From positions 1 through 64,000 of the forward strand of contig JAURNY010000032.1 of assembly GCA_030829955.1 (NCBI GenBank): DNA of 64,000 nt, read 5' to 3'. How positions within the stretch are numbered: position 1 is the stretch's first letter; every line of letters begins with the position of its first letter. The stretch comes from Gammaproteobacteria bacterium. GTDB taxonomy: Bacteria > Pseudomonadota > Gammaproteobacteria > Eutrophobiales > Eutrophobiaceae. The translations under genes and the position numbers were made by a program. The notes under the pieces were generated by a model. The model searched no databases, was not told where the DNA came from, and worked only from the letters and a program-made list of their open reading frames with translations. Shown here piece by piece: positions 27,760-37,306 of the stretch.

Positions 27760-28502
27760 AATTTATATCCACGATGGATGGCAACAATACCACCGGATAA
27801 ATTTAAATAATTAACCTTTCCAAAACCGGCTTTCTGCATCATGCTGGCTAATGAGTCCTGATCTGGATGCATACGAATCGATTCAACCAGATAGCGATAA
27901 CTGGCTTCATCTTTTGCCACCCAATTACCGATACGTGGGATTAATTCAAACGAATATTTATCATAAATCTTTTGCAATAATGGCACGACAATCGTTGAGA
28001 ACTCCAGGATCATAACTTGCGACCCATATTTCAATTTGTTATACATTGAACGCAATGCCTTTGCCTTATCCGTCACGTTACGCAAACCAAATGCAATTGT
28101 TATACAATCAAAACTATTATCAGAAAATGGTAAAACCTCCGCATTACCTTGTACATAATCAATACCATCAACAACACCTTCATCAATGAAGCGGTTGCGT
28201 CCATGTTTTAGCATCTCGGCATTAATATCACACAGCGTAATATTACCCTCATCATTTAATTGACGATGCATTAATCGGGCAATATCACCCGTGCCACCGG
28301 CAAGATCGAGAATTTGATATCGAGGTTTAATGGCACACAAATGAACGGCGTGGCGTTTCCATAATCGATGGACACCAAACGACATTAAGTCGTTCATGAG
28401 GTCATATTCTGAAGCAACTGAACTGAATACCGCTCTTACACGTCGAGTCTTTTCTGTTTCACTGACGCGCTCAAAACCAAAGTCTGTTTTCTGTTCAGTC
28501 AT
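27756..28502 (-). CDS. ubiE: Ubiquinone/menaquinone C-methyltransferase
   Basis: 248 residues, class I methyltransferase. Motif I is LDLAGGTGDIARL (about 67-79); family signatures include VFSSVASEYDLMNDLMSFGVHRLWK near the N-terminus and NAEVLPFSDNSFDCITIAFGLRNVTD (motifs II-III). It methylates the demethoxy-ubiquinol (and demethylmenaquinol) ring. It overlaps the DUF971 gene upstream by eight bases and ubiJ downstream by four. Confidence 0.96.
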   Translation of the reverse strand: MTEQKTDFGFERVSETEKTRRVRAVFSSVASEYDLMNDLMSFGVHRLWKRHAVHLCAIKPRYQILDLAGGTGDIARLMHRQLNDEGNITLCDINAEMLKHGRNRFIDEGVVDGIDYVQGNAEVLPFSDNSFDCITIAFGLRNVTDKAKALRSMYNKLKYGSQVMILEFSTIVVPLLQKIYDKYSFELIPRIGNWVAKDEASYRYLVESIRMHPDQDSLASMMQKAGFGKVNYLNLSGGIVAIHRGYKL

Positions 28503-28863
28503 TCGATCTGATATGTCCGGCTTCTTTTAATCGATCGAGATAATTCATCCAGTAATTATCCTGCTCTTTTCCCAATTCATATAGATAAGCCCAGGTATAT
28601 AAACCGGTATTGTGTCCATCATCAAAGATCAGTTTCAATGCATAGTTCCCAACAGGTTCGATATTATCGATATTGACATGTTCTTTACCGACTTGTAGCA
28701 CTTCCTGTCCGGGACCATGACCCTGTACATCAGCGGAAGGTGAAAAAACCCGCAAGTATTCGCAAGGTAATTCGAAGACATTTCCATCTTCATATTCAAC
28801 TTCGAGTATACGAGATACTTTATGAAGTTTTACGCCGACTAATTGGGGTTGACTATCCGCCAT
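28495..28863 (-). CDS. DUF971 protein (gamma-butyrobetaine hydroxylase N-terminal-like)
   Basis: 122 residues with the GBBH-like N domain: VKLHKVSRILEVEYEDGNVFELPCEYLRVFSPSA, then YALKLIFDDGHNTGLYTWAYLYELG. The ATG at 28863 is preferred over an upstream TTG. Standalone proteins of this family are often encoded beside hslU or Fe-S and ubiquinone genes, as here between hslU (12-base gap) and ubiE (overlap). Function unproven; a role with iron-sulfur or metal handling has been suggested for relatives. Confidence 0.85.
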   Translation of the reverse strand: MADSQPQLVGVKLHKVSRILEVEYEDGNVFELPCEYLRVFSPSADVQGHGPGQEVLQVGKEHVNIDNIEPVGNYALKLIFDDGHNTGLYTWAYLYELGKEQDNYWMNYLDRLKEAGHIRSND

Positions 28864-28875
28864 AATAATTACCAA

Positions 28876-30207
28876 TTATAGAATGTAACGACTCAGGTCT
28901 TCATTACCGACAAGTTCATTTAGATGATCATTCACATAATCAGTATCAACTGCAACACTCTCACCACTATGCTGTATTGCTTCAAACGATAATGTTTCGA
29001 GCAATCGTTCCATCACAGTATGTAGACGTCTTGCGCCAATATTTTCTGTCGTTTCATTAACCTGCCAGGCAATCTCGGCAATACGTTGTATACCATCGTC
29101 TGTAAAACTTAACGTCACGCCTTCTGTTGCCATTAATAAAGAATATTGTTCTGTTAGAGAAGCATCCGGTTCGGTCAGAATACGTACAAAATCATCGGTG
29201 GATAAAGCTTGCAACTCGACACGAATTGGAAGACGTCCCTGCAATTCAGGAATCAAATCAGATGGCTTTGCCAGATGAAACGCACCAGAGGCAATAAACA
29301 GAATATGATCTGTTTTGACCATGCCATATTTAGTAGAGATGGTACTGCCTTCTACCAGTGGTAATAAATCACGTTGTACACCTTCACGCGAGACATCAGG
29401 TCCACTGGTTTCAGAACGTGCAGTGACCTTATCAATTTCATCTATAAAAACGATACCATTTTGTTCAACATTCTGAACAGCTCTTGCCTTGATATCATCT
29501 TCATTGATTAATTTGGATGCCTCTTCTTCAGCAAGTAATTTCAACGACTCTTTTACTTTTAGTTTGCGACTTTGTTTTTTGCCGGGACTCATGTTTTGAA
29601 ACATACCTTGTAACTGACTGGTCATTTCTTCCATGCCCGGGGGCGCCATAATCTCTACACCTATATTTGGTGAGTTTAATTCGACTTCAATCTCCTTATC
29701 ATCAAACTTGCCTTCAAGAATCATGTCTCTGAATTTGCTACGTGTTGAGTTGATGGAAGATTTATCTTCTTCATCAGCACTCATGACTCGCGCCGGCGGT
29801 AAAAGTATGTCCAGCACACGTTCAATAGCAGCATCCTTTGCCTTGTCACGCACCTTTTCTGTTTCTATTTCTCTCGTTTGTTTAATCGCAACATCGGCAA
29901 GATCACGAATAATTGATTCAACATCACGTCCTACGTAACCAACCTCGGTAAATTTGGTCGCTTCAATTTTAATAAAAGGTGCTTGTGCCAGTTTTGCCAG
30001 ACGGCGAGCGATTTCCGTTTTACCCACGCCAGTTGGGCCAATCATTAATATATTCTTTGGTGTAATTTCATTTCTGATATTTTCATCAATTTGTGAACGT
30101 CGCCAGCGATTGCGTAAGGCAATCGCCACAGCACGTTTTGCAGCATCCTGACCAATAATATGTTTATTCAATTCAGTAACAATATCTTGTGGAGTCAATG
30201 TAGTCAT
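28876..30207 (-). CDS. hslU: HslU, ATPase subunit of the HslVU protease
   Basis: 443 residues of the AAA+ Clp family. Walker [10 protein letters not shown] (57-65), pore loop GYVGRD, an intermediate I domain (about 105-245) and Walker [12 protein letters not shown] are visible, followed by sensor motifs in the C-domain and the C-terminus DLSRYIL that docks into HslV. It unfolds substrates for the HslV peptidase encoded just upstream (51 bases). Confidence 0.97.
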   Translation of the reverse strand: MTTLTPQDIVTELNKHIIGQDAAKRAVAIALRNRWRRSQIDENIRNEITPKNILMIGPTGVGKTEIARRLAKLAQAPFIKIEATKFTEVGYVGRDVESIIRDLADVAIKQTREIETEKVRDKAKDAAIERVLDILLPPARVMSADEEDKSSINSTRSKFRDMILEGKFDDKEIEVELNSPNIGVEIMAPPGMEEMTSQLQGMFQNMSPGKKQSRKLKVKESLKLLAEEEASKLINEDDIKARAVQNVEQNGIVFIDEIDKVTARSETSGPDVSREGVQRDLLPLVEGSTISTKYGMVKTDHILFIASGAFHLAKPSDLIPELQGRLPIRVELQALSTDDFVRILTEPDASLTEQYSLLMATEGVTLSFTDDGIQRIAEIAWQVNETTENIGARRLHTVMERLLETLSFEAIQHSGESVAVDTDYVNDHLNELVGNEDLSRYIL

Positions 30208-30258
30208 AAATAATTCTGTACTTTGTAGTCTGTGTTTAACAAGGTTAAACTAAAGAGA

Positions 30259-30792
30259 TTAGAGTTCTTCTATAGTGAGGTTTGCATTGGTATAGATACA
30301 AATACTGGCAGCAATGTTCAATCCTTTTTCAACAATGTCTCTGGCACTCATATCAGTATTATGCAGTAATGCCAGTGCGGCTGATTTTGCATACTGGCTA
30401 CCGGAACCAATTGCCATAATATTATCTTCAGGTTCGATGACATCACCATTACCGGAGATAATCAGTGACGCAGTTTTATCGGCAACACATAACATCGCTT
30501 CAAGACGTCGTAACATTCGATCAGTACGCCAGTCTTTTGCCAATTCAACTGCGGAACGCATCAGATGTCCCTGATGCTTTTGTAACTTTGATTCAAAACG
30601 CTCAAACAGGGTAAACGCATCGGCTGTACCACCAGCAAATCCGGCCAGAACACTTTCATTATATAAACGACGTACTTTTCGGGCATTACCTTTCATGACG
30701 GTATCACCCAGAGATACCTGACCATCGCCACCGATGACAACTTTGTCATCACGTCGAACCGAAAGAATGGTAGTACCGCGAAATTGTTCCAA
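30259..30792 (-). CDS. hslV: HslV, proteolytic subunit of the HslVU protease
   Basis: 177 residues, proteasome-beta-like. The catalytic N-terminal threonine follows a short propeptide: MEQFRG is expected to be removed, exposing [40 protein letters not shown] and [15 protein letters not shown] match the family. It forms a double hexamer capped by HslU. hslV-hslU is a two-gene unit, here downstream of xerC, and such operons are usually heat-inducible; I did not find a clear heat-shock promoter in the 85-base gap. Confidence 0.97.
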   Translation of the reverse strand: MEQFRGTTILSVRRDDKVVIGGDGQVSLGDTVMKGNARKVRRLYNESVLAGFAGGTADAFTLFERFESKLQKHQGHLMRSAVELAKDWRTDRMLRRLEAMLCVADKTASLIISGNGDVIEPEDNIMAIGSGSQYAKSAALALLHNTDMSARDIVEKGLNIAASICIYTNANLTIEEL

Positions 30793-30877
30793 TGTTCATC
30801 TCCAGAAAAATATGGGAAGCGAATTGTACCTGAGCCAGTAGCAAGACTTAAGCCGCAAAGGCGAAAAACTAGCAGAT

Positions 30878-31774
30878 TTAATCCTGTTTCTTGCGTGCCC
30901 GAGGGTGAGCTTTATCATAAACCTGAGCCAAATGTTGATAATCGAGATGAGTATAAACCTGAGTCGTGCTGATATCAGCATGTCCTAGCAGTTCCTGTAT
31001 CGCACGCAGATCTCCACTGGATTCCAATAAATGGCTGGCAAATGAGTGTCTTAATATATGTGGATGGACGTGACTGGGTAAACCTTGTTTAATAGCCCAC
31101 TCTTTTAATCTCGATTGAATCGAACGCGTGCTGATACGACTGCCACGCTGACTGACAAACAAGGCTTGCTCATCACTTTTAGCAAATTCATTACGTATGG
31201 CTAGCCAGTTCTTGATTGCGACAAGCGCCTGTTTGCCGACAGGTAATACTCGTGTTTTATTCCCTTTCCCCGTTACAGTAATCAAGCGATCACTCACATC
31301 CAGATGTTGAATATTCAATCCGGTTAATTCAGATAAACGTAATCCTGAAGAATAAAATAATTCGAGTATGGCACGGTCTCTTGTCGCTAATGGATCGTCA
31401 TCTTTAATTTCAACTAACTGCACCGTTTGATCAACATCCAGCACCTTGGGTAATTTTCTTGGTGATTTAGGGGCTGTTATTCCCTCAGCAGGATTATTAA
31501 TTACCTTGCCTTCTTTCAATAGATAACGATAAAGACGACGTATCGCTGACAGGTTGCGTTGTAGTGATCGACCGCTTACCCCTTGTCTATGTCGCCAGGC
31601 AATAAAACCACGTAAACGTCTACCATCCAGATCACGCCAATGATCAACGGATTGCTCGTCACAATAGGTTTTCAGATATGCAATATCCCGTTGATATGCC
31701 TTAACAGAATTTGGAGACAGATGATGTAATTGCCGAATGAATACGTCGAGTTGATCCTGCGCGGCTGAATTCAC
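30878..31774 (-). CDS. xerC: Tyrosine recombinase XerC
   Basis: 298 residues with an N-terminal core-binding SAM-like domain (about 5-90) and the catalytic domain bearing R146, K170, H239, R242, H265 and the nucleophile Y274 (STTQVYTHLDY). It resolves chromosome dimers at dif with XerD. Its place in dapF-DUF484-xerC, the gammaproteobacterial arrangement, supports XerC over XerD. Confidence 0.96.
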   Translation of the reverse strand: MNSAAQDQLDVFIRQLHHLSPNSVKAYQRDIAYLKTYCDEQSVDHWRDLDGRRLRGFIAWRHRQGVSGRSLQRNLSAIRRLYRYLLKEGKVINNPAEGITAPKSPRKLPKVLDVDQTVQLVEIKDDDPLATRDRAILELFYSSGLRLSELTGLNIQHLDVSDRLITVTGKGNKTRVLPVGKQALVAIKNWLAIRNEFAKSDEQALFVSQRGSRISTRSIQSRLKEWAIKQGLPSHVHPHILRHSFASHLLESSGDLRAIQELLGHADISTTQVYTHLDYQHLAQVYDKAHPRARKKQD

Positions 31775-31791
31775 AATCGTAACCGGGGAGA

Positions 31792-32499
31792 TTATCCCTC
31801 GTTGATCCAGGGCTTGAGTATGAAACTCAGTATCTCGCCAAGATTGGCAAGCAACTCTACACCCATGCCTGGTTGAAAACGTTCGCCATCAAAACTACCG
31901 ATCGCCAAAATACCGCCCCAGCTTTCGCCATGTAATGGCACCATTACAGCGGAAGCAATATTATTTCCATCATCACCAAACAAAAATACTTGTTGTTGAT
32001 GTTTCATACGACCACTAAGTGGCATACGTTTATTGATAATAGTTTTAAAGAGTGATTTCTCGTATGCATCCTTACCGGCAAACTCATCTGTAGGAAAACT
32101 ATCAACGAAAGCAGGATCAGCAAATAATCTGACAACGACACGATCAGCATGAAAATTTTTCTTCAGATTATCGTACATCGTTTTGAAGACTTCTTTTGGT
32201 TCAGCGGCATCCATTAATGTCAGTGCCAATTTGTGCATACGACGCGCAAGCTCTTCATTCTGTCGAGCTATCTCGATCAATTCATGCAGACGTTTACGTG
32301 TCTGCTGATGTTGATCACGCAAGACTGTCATTTGTCGTTCAACCAGTGACACCGCACTACCATGCTCATGAGGAATCTTTAATTCAGCAACCAGCGAGGG
32401 GTATTTATTAAAAAAGTCAGGGTTACTTTGCAGATATTCGGCGATCATGTCATCGCTAATACCTGTTTCTATAGATTTTTCCTCTTCCTGTACGCTCAT
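31792..32499 (-). CDS. DUF484 family protein (GAF-like)
   Basis: 235 residues. The N-terminus has MIAEYLQSNPDFFNKYPSLVAEL, a coiled segment (VSLVERQMTVLRDQHQQTRKRLHELI) and a GAF-like C-terminal half ending with VPLHGESWGGILAIGSFDGERFQPGMGVELLANLGEILSFIL. This is the DUF484 protein found between dapF and xerC in gammaproteobacteria. No ligand or function is known. Overlaps the dapF stop by four bases. Confidence 0.9.
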   Translation of the reverse strand: MSVQEEEKSIETGISDDMIAEYLQSNPDFFNKYPSLVAELKIPHEHGSAVSLVERQMTVLRDQHQQTRKRLHELIEIARQNEELARRMHKLALTLMDAAEPKEVFKTMYDNLKKNFHADRVVVRLFADPAFVDSFPTDEFAGKDAYEKSLFKTIINKRMPLSGRMKHQQQVFLFGDDGNNIASAVMVPLHGESWGGILAIGSFDGERFQPGMGVELLANLGEILSFILKPWINEG

Positions 32500-33326
32500 A
32501 ACGATATTTTACCTTCAAATACAACCGTTGCCGGTCCTGTCATCATAACCGGCTCACCTTCTCCTGACCATTCCAGAGAAAGATGACCGCCTTTCAATTC
32601 TGCGTCTATTGTCCCTTCAAGATACCCCTGCTGGCAAGCCACAACCATGGCTGCACAGGCACCACTGCCACAGGCCAACGTTTCACCGGCACCACGCTCA
32701 TAAACACGCAATTTAAATGATTGTCGATTAACGATTTCGATAAAACCAACATTAACACCCTCAGGGAATAATTCAGCTGCCTGTACCGCTGGCCCCGTTT
32801 CATGTACCGGATAGTTATCGACATCATCGACTGTTATCACTGCATGAGGATTTCCTAAACTTAAGGCACCAAGCTCGATAAGCTGACCATTGATATTCAT
32901 GTTATATAAATCTTCACGCTTATCAGCCAACAATGGAATGTGCTTTGGTTCAAATTCCGGCACACCCATATTTACGGTGACACATTGATCGTTGTCTACA
33001 TTTAAAATCAAACGCCCATTACCTGTTTCGGCAATGATTGTTTTCTTATTCACCAGACCTTTTTCCAATAAATAAATTGCCGCACATCTGGCGCCATTTC
33101 CACATTGCATGACCTCGCCACCATCGGCATTGTATATGCGATAACAAACATCGGCAGAATCATTTGCTGGTGGTTCGAGTAATAACACCTGATCACAACC
33201 AATACCAAATTGGCGATTGGCGATATGACGCAGCTGTTCGCGCGTTAGCGAAAAAGATTGATTGAAGGTATCCAGAACGACAAAGTCATTGCCGATACCA
33301 TGCATTTTAGTGAATGAAATTTCCAT
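32496..33326 (-). CDS. dapF: Diaminopimelate epimerase
   Basis: 276 residues, two-cysteine racemase. The two catalytic cysteines lie in VMQCGNGARCAA (about 70-81) and LACGSGACAAM (about 217-227); N-terminal FTKMHGIGNDFVVLD is diagnostic. It converts LL- to meso-diaminopimelate for lysine and peptidoglycan synthesis; the lysA gene acting on that product lies 5 kb upstream on the same strand. It heads dapF-DUF484-xerC and is preceded by an inserted gene block. Confidence 0.97.
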   Translation of the reverse strand: MEISFTKMHGIGNDFVVLDTFNQSFSLTREQLRHIANRQFGIGCDQVLLLEPPANDSADVCYRIYNADGGEVMQCGNGARCAAIYLLEKGLVNKKTIIAETGNGRLILNVDNDQCVTVNMGVPEFEPKHIPLLADKREDLYNMNINGQLIELGALSLGNPHAVITVDDVDNYPVHETGPAVQAAELFPEGVNVGFIEIVNRQSFKLRVYERGAGETLACGSGACAAMVVACQQGYLEGTIDAELKGGHLSLEWSGEGEPVMMTGPATVVFEGKISL

Positions 33327-33393
33327 AGCGCTAGATTACTCGCATATTGTTAATGCGCAAGGCGAAGCACCAGATTTAATGTCAGACAATTGC

Positions 33394-34500
33394 CTAGTTA
33401 TTATTCTCTTGAGCGAGATGTATCCCTTCCGGCAAATGCAATGTACGAGTTGGAAATGCACATTCAGCCTGATTGGCCTCAATAATATCAATGATCTTTA
33501 ATAGCACATCCTGTTTCACTTCATGATATTCAGCCCAGACAACTGTTTTAGTTAAACAATAAATAAAGAAATTCAGGGATGAATCGGCAAATTTGTCAAA
33601 ATTTACCATAATAATTTGATCATGATCGATATCTCCATGTTCATCGAGCATCTTTTTCACATCTTTAACAATCTTGCGCATTGCAACTGCATCATCATAA
33701 CGAATACCAATCGTTTCATAGATACGTCGATTCGTCATGCGTGATGGATTTTGTACCGAAATACTGGTGAACGTTGCATTAGGAACATACAGTGGTCGTT
33801 TATCAAAAGTGCGTATTGTTGTGACACGCCAACCAATATTTTCGACTACACCTTCAATTTCCTTATCTGGTGAACGCACCCAGTCGCCGACAGAAAAAGG
33901 CCTATCCATATAAACTGTCAAACCACCAAAAAAATTAGCCAACATATCTCTTGCAGCAAAACCGACCGCAATACCACCAATACCACCAAATGCCAGCACA
34001 CCGGAAATGCTATAACCAAGCGTTTGTAGAATGACGAGACCACCTGTTATTACAACAGACACACGCAATAACTTGGCAATGGCATCAACTGTAGTGCGAT
34101 CAAAGCTGGAATCATCATCAATTTTTCGAGCGCAGATAATACTCTCGGCTCTGGAAATAAATCGAACAAGAAACCAGGCAATTAAAACAATGACACCAAC
34201 TGAACGAATTGGATCTATTGCGCCAAATATTGCTGTGTCTGTTTCTGTATAAATAATGTCAGCTGCAAAACATAAACCGACCAGCCAAACCAGTGTAACA
34301 ATCGGACGATAAGCAGAACGTAACAGTGCATAATCCCATGCCGTTCGTGTATTTTTAAACGTTTCCAGTAATTTTCTAAGAAATCTTTTTAGTATCCAAT
34401 TAATTAAAGCAGTAAAAAAAACAATAAGAAAAACCTGTAAAATCCAGTGTTCTTTGGTAAATAAATTGTTTGCTGCTTCCAGCCATTGATTAAAATCCAT
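33394..34500 (-). CDS. MscS-family mechanosensitive ion channel
   Basis: 368 residues with four to five hydrophobic helices (about 17-40, 60-85, 95-115, 140-180) and the MscS pore/beta domain: GGIGGIAVGFAARDMLANFFGGLTVYMDRPFSVGDWV (about 170-208), then RRIYETIGIRYDD. It should form a tension-gated channel in the inner membrane, releasing solutes on hypoosmotic shock; many paralogues have other or unknown gating. 16 bases after the TraB-like gene on the same strand. Confidence 0.9.
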   Translation of the reverse strand: MDFNQWLEAANNLFTKEHWILQVFLIVFFTALINWILKRFLRKLLETFKNTRTAWDYALLRSAYRPIVTLVWLVGLCFAADIIYTETDTAIFGAIDPIRSVGVIVLIAWFLVRFISRAESIICARKIDDDSSFDRTTVDAIAKLLRVSVVITGGLVILQTLGYSISGVLAFGGIGGIAVGFAARDMLANFFGGLTVYMDRPFSVGDWVRSPDKEIEGVVENIGWRVTTIRTFDKRPLYVPNATFTSISVQNPSRMTNRRIYETIGIRYDDAVAMRKIVKDVKKMLDEHGDIDHDQIIMVNFDKFADSSLNFFIYCLTKTVVWAEYHEVKQDVLLKIIDIIEANQAECAFPTRTLHLPEGIHLAQENNN

Positions 34501-34515
34501 AAGCTAAATATATCC

Positions 34516-35439
34516 TCAGTAAATTGCAGTAACTTCGTAACCCTGTTTTTCCAACAATGCCAATACACCTTTTTCGCCAGGCAAGTGCATGGCACCGACT
34601 GCGATAAACGCGTCGATTTTTTCCAGCAATGGCTTCATACGTTGAACCATTTTTTCGTTGCGTTGAAAAATAAGACGATTCATTAATTTTTTATACAATG
34701 GTTTTCCCATCGTTGAATAGCTGTAAACATGGTTGTAGAGCCCTGAGAGATTACGTTCCAGATACAACGCCTTCATTACTCCGAAATCTTTTTCAATAAC
34801 GTTGTAATGACAAACTGAATCTATCAATAATCTGGCCTGTTGTTCTAATGGTAATTTATCAAAAATTTCGCCTTGTTCCTGCAGGGTTTCAAGTCCGTAT
34901 AATTGACTACCCTGCTCTGTTGCAACAGACAACAAAACCAAATCCAATGGCAAACCCGAATCTGGTGGATAGTTCATTGTCAGAAATGCAGACCAGGGTT
35001 TCATCATATCTATTGAGTCACCACTCAGCATATATTGAGACAGGATATTCCTGGTTCGTTCCATAATGGTTTCGTCGACAAAATCAGACAGCCTCTCCTC
35101 ACCGCTAAAAAACATCATTTTAGAAAAATCTAACATGGCACCAGCATCCGGTATGGCTTCCATTGCAAAATGTTTGCTACTGGCTAGCGATAAACTGACA
35201 ACTTCCGGCAATTGTGTGATGACAGGATCAGATACATGTATCGTGCCATAAAGATAAGCGATATCTTTTCCATTTTGCCTAACACGCCATAATAGACCGT
35301 CACCATGTAAAACAGTATTGTCTTTTACAACTTCGCTTGTCTGCAGCGGTTCACAAGTCGGAGAGATTAATTCATCTGCACTGACATAAGAAAAGATAAA
35401 AAATAATAGGGATATATATAAATAATTAATTTTCGTCAT
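34516..35439 (-). CDS. TraB/GumN family secreted protein
   Basis: 307 residues: signal peptide (MTKINYLYISLLFFIFSYVSA) and the TraB/GumN (PrsW-TraB-like, Tiki-related) domain with AYLYGTIHVSDP (about 61-72) and the closing FIAVGAMHLPGEKGVLALLEKQGYEV. Relatives of this fold include metal-dependent proteases; the paired GTIH and GAMHL motifs are the likely metal site. Substrate unknown. It overlaps nagZ by 14 bases, tying it to cell-wall recycling by position only. Confidence 0.85.
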   Translation of the reverse strand: MTKINYLYISLLFFIFSYVSADELISPTCEPLQTSEVVKDNTVLHGDGLLWRVRQNGKDIAYLYGTIHVSDPVITQLPEVVSLSLASSKHFAMEAIPDAGAMLDFSKMMFFSGEERLSDFVDETIMERTRNILSQYMLSGDSIDMMKPWSAFLTMNYPPDSGLPLDLVLLSVATEQGSQLYGLETLQEQGEIFDKLPLEQQARLLIDSVCHYNVIEKDFGVMKALYLERNLSGLYNHVYSYSTMGKPLYKKLMNRLIFQRNEKMVQRMKPLLEKIDAFIAVGAMHLPGEKGVLALLEKQGYEVTAIY

Positions 35440-36487
35440 AATTCAAATTGAGTTCCGGTTCTTTTTCAAGTTTGGTTACTCTTTCTGAACGTTCTTTCCA
35501 CAGCGTTGTTTGTTTTAACTCTTCAAGCGAAGAATTAAATTGACCATGCATACGAATTAAACGGGAACGTGATGTCACATTTGATTCAATATTTGCATTA
35601 TCGAGAATCTCTATTGCACCTTCCCGATTATTACATGCCAGAACCATATCACAACCTGCAGCAATTGCTGCTTCAGCACGCTCGGCATATCCACCAATGA
35701 CTTCTGCGCCCTTCATGCTTAAATCATCACTAAAAATTGCACCTTGAAACTCCAGTTCACCACGCAATATCTCTTTTAACCAGCGACTGGAAAAGCCAGC
35801 GGGTAATGGGTCAACTTTTGAGTAAATCACATGCGCTGGCATAAGTCCGGACAAACCTGCGCGAATCATTCTTTCAAACGGAATAAGATCAAGCATACGA
35901 ATATCTTCAATCCTGCGATTATCTTTTGGTATCGCAATATGTGAATCTTCAACAACCGAGCCATGTCCGGGAAAATGTTTACCAACAGCTGCCATTCCCG
36001 CCTGTTTCATGCCGCGCATATAGGACTTGGCATAGGTTACGATTTTGTCTGGTTGTTTATGAAAAGCACGATCACCAATCACTTCACTGGTTGGCCCACC
36101 AATATCCAGTACTGGCGCAAAACTTAAATCAATGCCAACAGCAAGTAATTCTGCCGCCATCAACCAACCTGCCTCTTCGGCATATTGACAAGCTATTTTC
36201 TCGTTTGCACATTCACCGATTAATTTACAGGCCGGTAGTCGACTAAAGCCTTCACGAAAACGTTGCACACGACCACCTTCATGATCGACAGCAATGATTA
36301 AATGTGGCTGGCGTAAGGCATGAATACTTGTTGTTAATGCAGCAATTTGTTCAGGTGATTCATAATTACGCGTGAATAAAATGACGCCCCCTACTTTAGG
36401 GTGCATTAACATTTCTTTGTCTTCAGGTTGAAGTTCCGTGCCCTGTAAATCACACATGACAGGACCAAGTGCCAGCTTTGATTCCAT
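35426..36487 (-). CDS. nagZ: Beta-N-acetylglucosaminidase NagZ
   Basis: 353 residues, glycoside hydrolase family 3, cytoplasmic. Family motifs: DHEGGRVQRFREGFSRLP (about 67-84), KHFPGHGSVVEDSHIAIP with the catalytic His/Asp dyad (about 167-184), and the nucleophile aspartate in FSDDLSMKGA. NagZ removes GlcNAc from anhydromuropeptides during peptidoglycan recycling. It lies three bases downstream of two peptide-transporter permeases and overlaps the TraB gene. Confidence 0.95.
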   Translation of the reverse strand: MESKLALGPVMCDLQGTELQPEDKEMLMHPKVGGVILFTRNYESPEQIAALTTSIHALRQPHLIIAVDHEGGRVQRFREGFSRLPACKLIGECANEKIACQYAEEAGWLMAAELLAVGIDLSFAPVLDIGGPTSEVIGDRAFHKQPDKIVTYAKSYMRGMKQAGMAAVGKHFPGHGSVVEDSHIAIPKDNRRIEDIRMLDLIPFERMIRAGLSGLMPAHVIYSKVDPLPAGFSSRWLKEILRGELEFQGAIFSDDLSMKGAEVIGGYAERAEAAIAAGCDMVLACNNREGAIEILDNANIESNVTSRSRLIRMHGQFNSSLEELKQTTLWKERSERVTKLEKEPELNLNYDEN

Positions 36488-36490
36488 AGC

Positions 36491-37306
36491 TTATTTCAGC
36501 ATATTTCCCTGTTCTTTAATATCCAAAGTATCGCGTAATCGATCACCAAGCATATTGATACTGATTATCAGTGACAATATTGCAAAACCCGGCGCCAATA
36601 CCACATGCGGTGCAATTAATAAGTAGGTCGTGCCATTTCTAATCATATTTCCCCATGATGCAGCAGGTGGTTGCACACCTAAACCGAGAAAAGATAAACC
36701 TGCTTCCGCTATGACAACGCCTGCCAATGCAAATGTTGCCTCGATAATTAACGGCGCCATGATTAATGGCAATACATGTCGAATGAGTATCCTTTTTACT
36801 GGTGTGCCTAATGCCCTCGCGGCCAAAACATGATCACATTGTTTAACTGTCAGGGTTTGTACTCTGGCAAGTCTGGCAAAGCCTACCCAACTCACTAACG
36901 ATAAGGCAAATACCGCATTCATCAAGCCGGGCCCCATTAATCCTGCCAATGCAATGGCAAGTAAAATACCCGGAAAGGCAATAAACAGATCAATCACCAT
37001 TACCATTATTTTATCAAATACTCCGCCCAACCACGCACCCAGAACCCCCAAAGATGTACCAACTAGTATGGAGATAGTGACAACGATTAATGCAACAGTA
37101 AGTGAAGTCCTAGCACCCATAATTAAACGATCAACAATCGGCCTACCCAAATCGTCATAACCCAGCCATTCTGCAAAGCCGGGCTTAATCAAGATTTTAT
37201 CTAGCATCACTAGATCGGGATTTAATGGTAATAAAGTTGCAAACGTTGCAAGTATGACCCAGATCAGAAATACCAGCATAGCAAATGACTGAAATGCAGT
37301 TTTCAT
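36491..37306 (-). CDS. Peptide ABC transporter permease (DppC/OppC type)
   Basis: 271 residues with an N-terminal membrane helix, then five more, and the EAA cytoplasmic loop ARALGTPVKRILIRHVLPLI (about 165-184). N-terminal SLLPLNPD-type extension before ILIKPGFAEWLGYDDLGRPIVDRLIMGARTS is typical of the DppC/OppC subfamily. It pairs with the DppB-like gene just upstream (ATGA overlap). No substrate-binding protein or ATPase is present in the window, so it must use partners encoded elsewhere. Adjacent nagZ hints at murein-peptide import, as inference. Confidence 0.9.
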   Translation of the reverse strand: MKTAFQSFAMLVFLIWVILATFATLLPLNPDLVMLDKILIKPGFAEWLGYDDLGRPIVDRLIMGARTSLTVALIVVTISILVGTSLGVLGAWLGGVFDKIMVMVIDLFIAFPGILLAIALAGLMGPGLMNAVFALSLVSWVGFARLARVQTLTVKQCDHVLAARALGTPVKRILIRHVLPLIMAPLIIEATFALAGVVIAEAGLSFLGLGVQPPAASWGNMIRNGTTYLLIAPHVVLAPGFAILSLIISINMLGDRLRDTLDIKEQGNMLK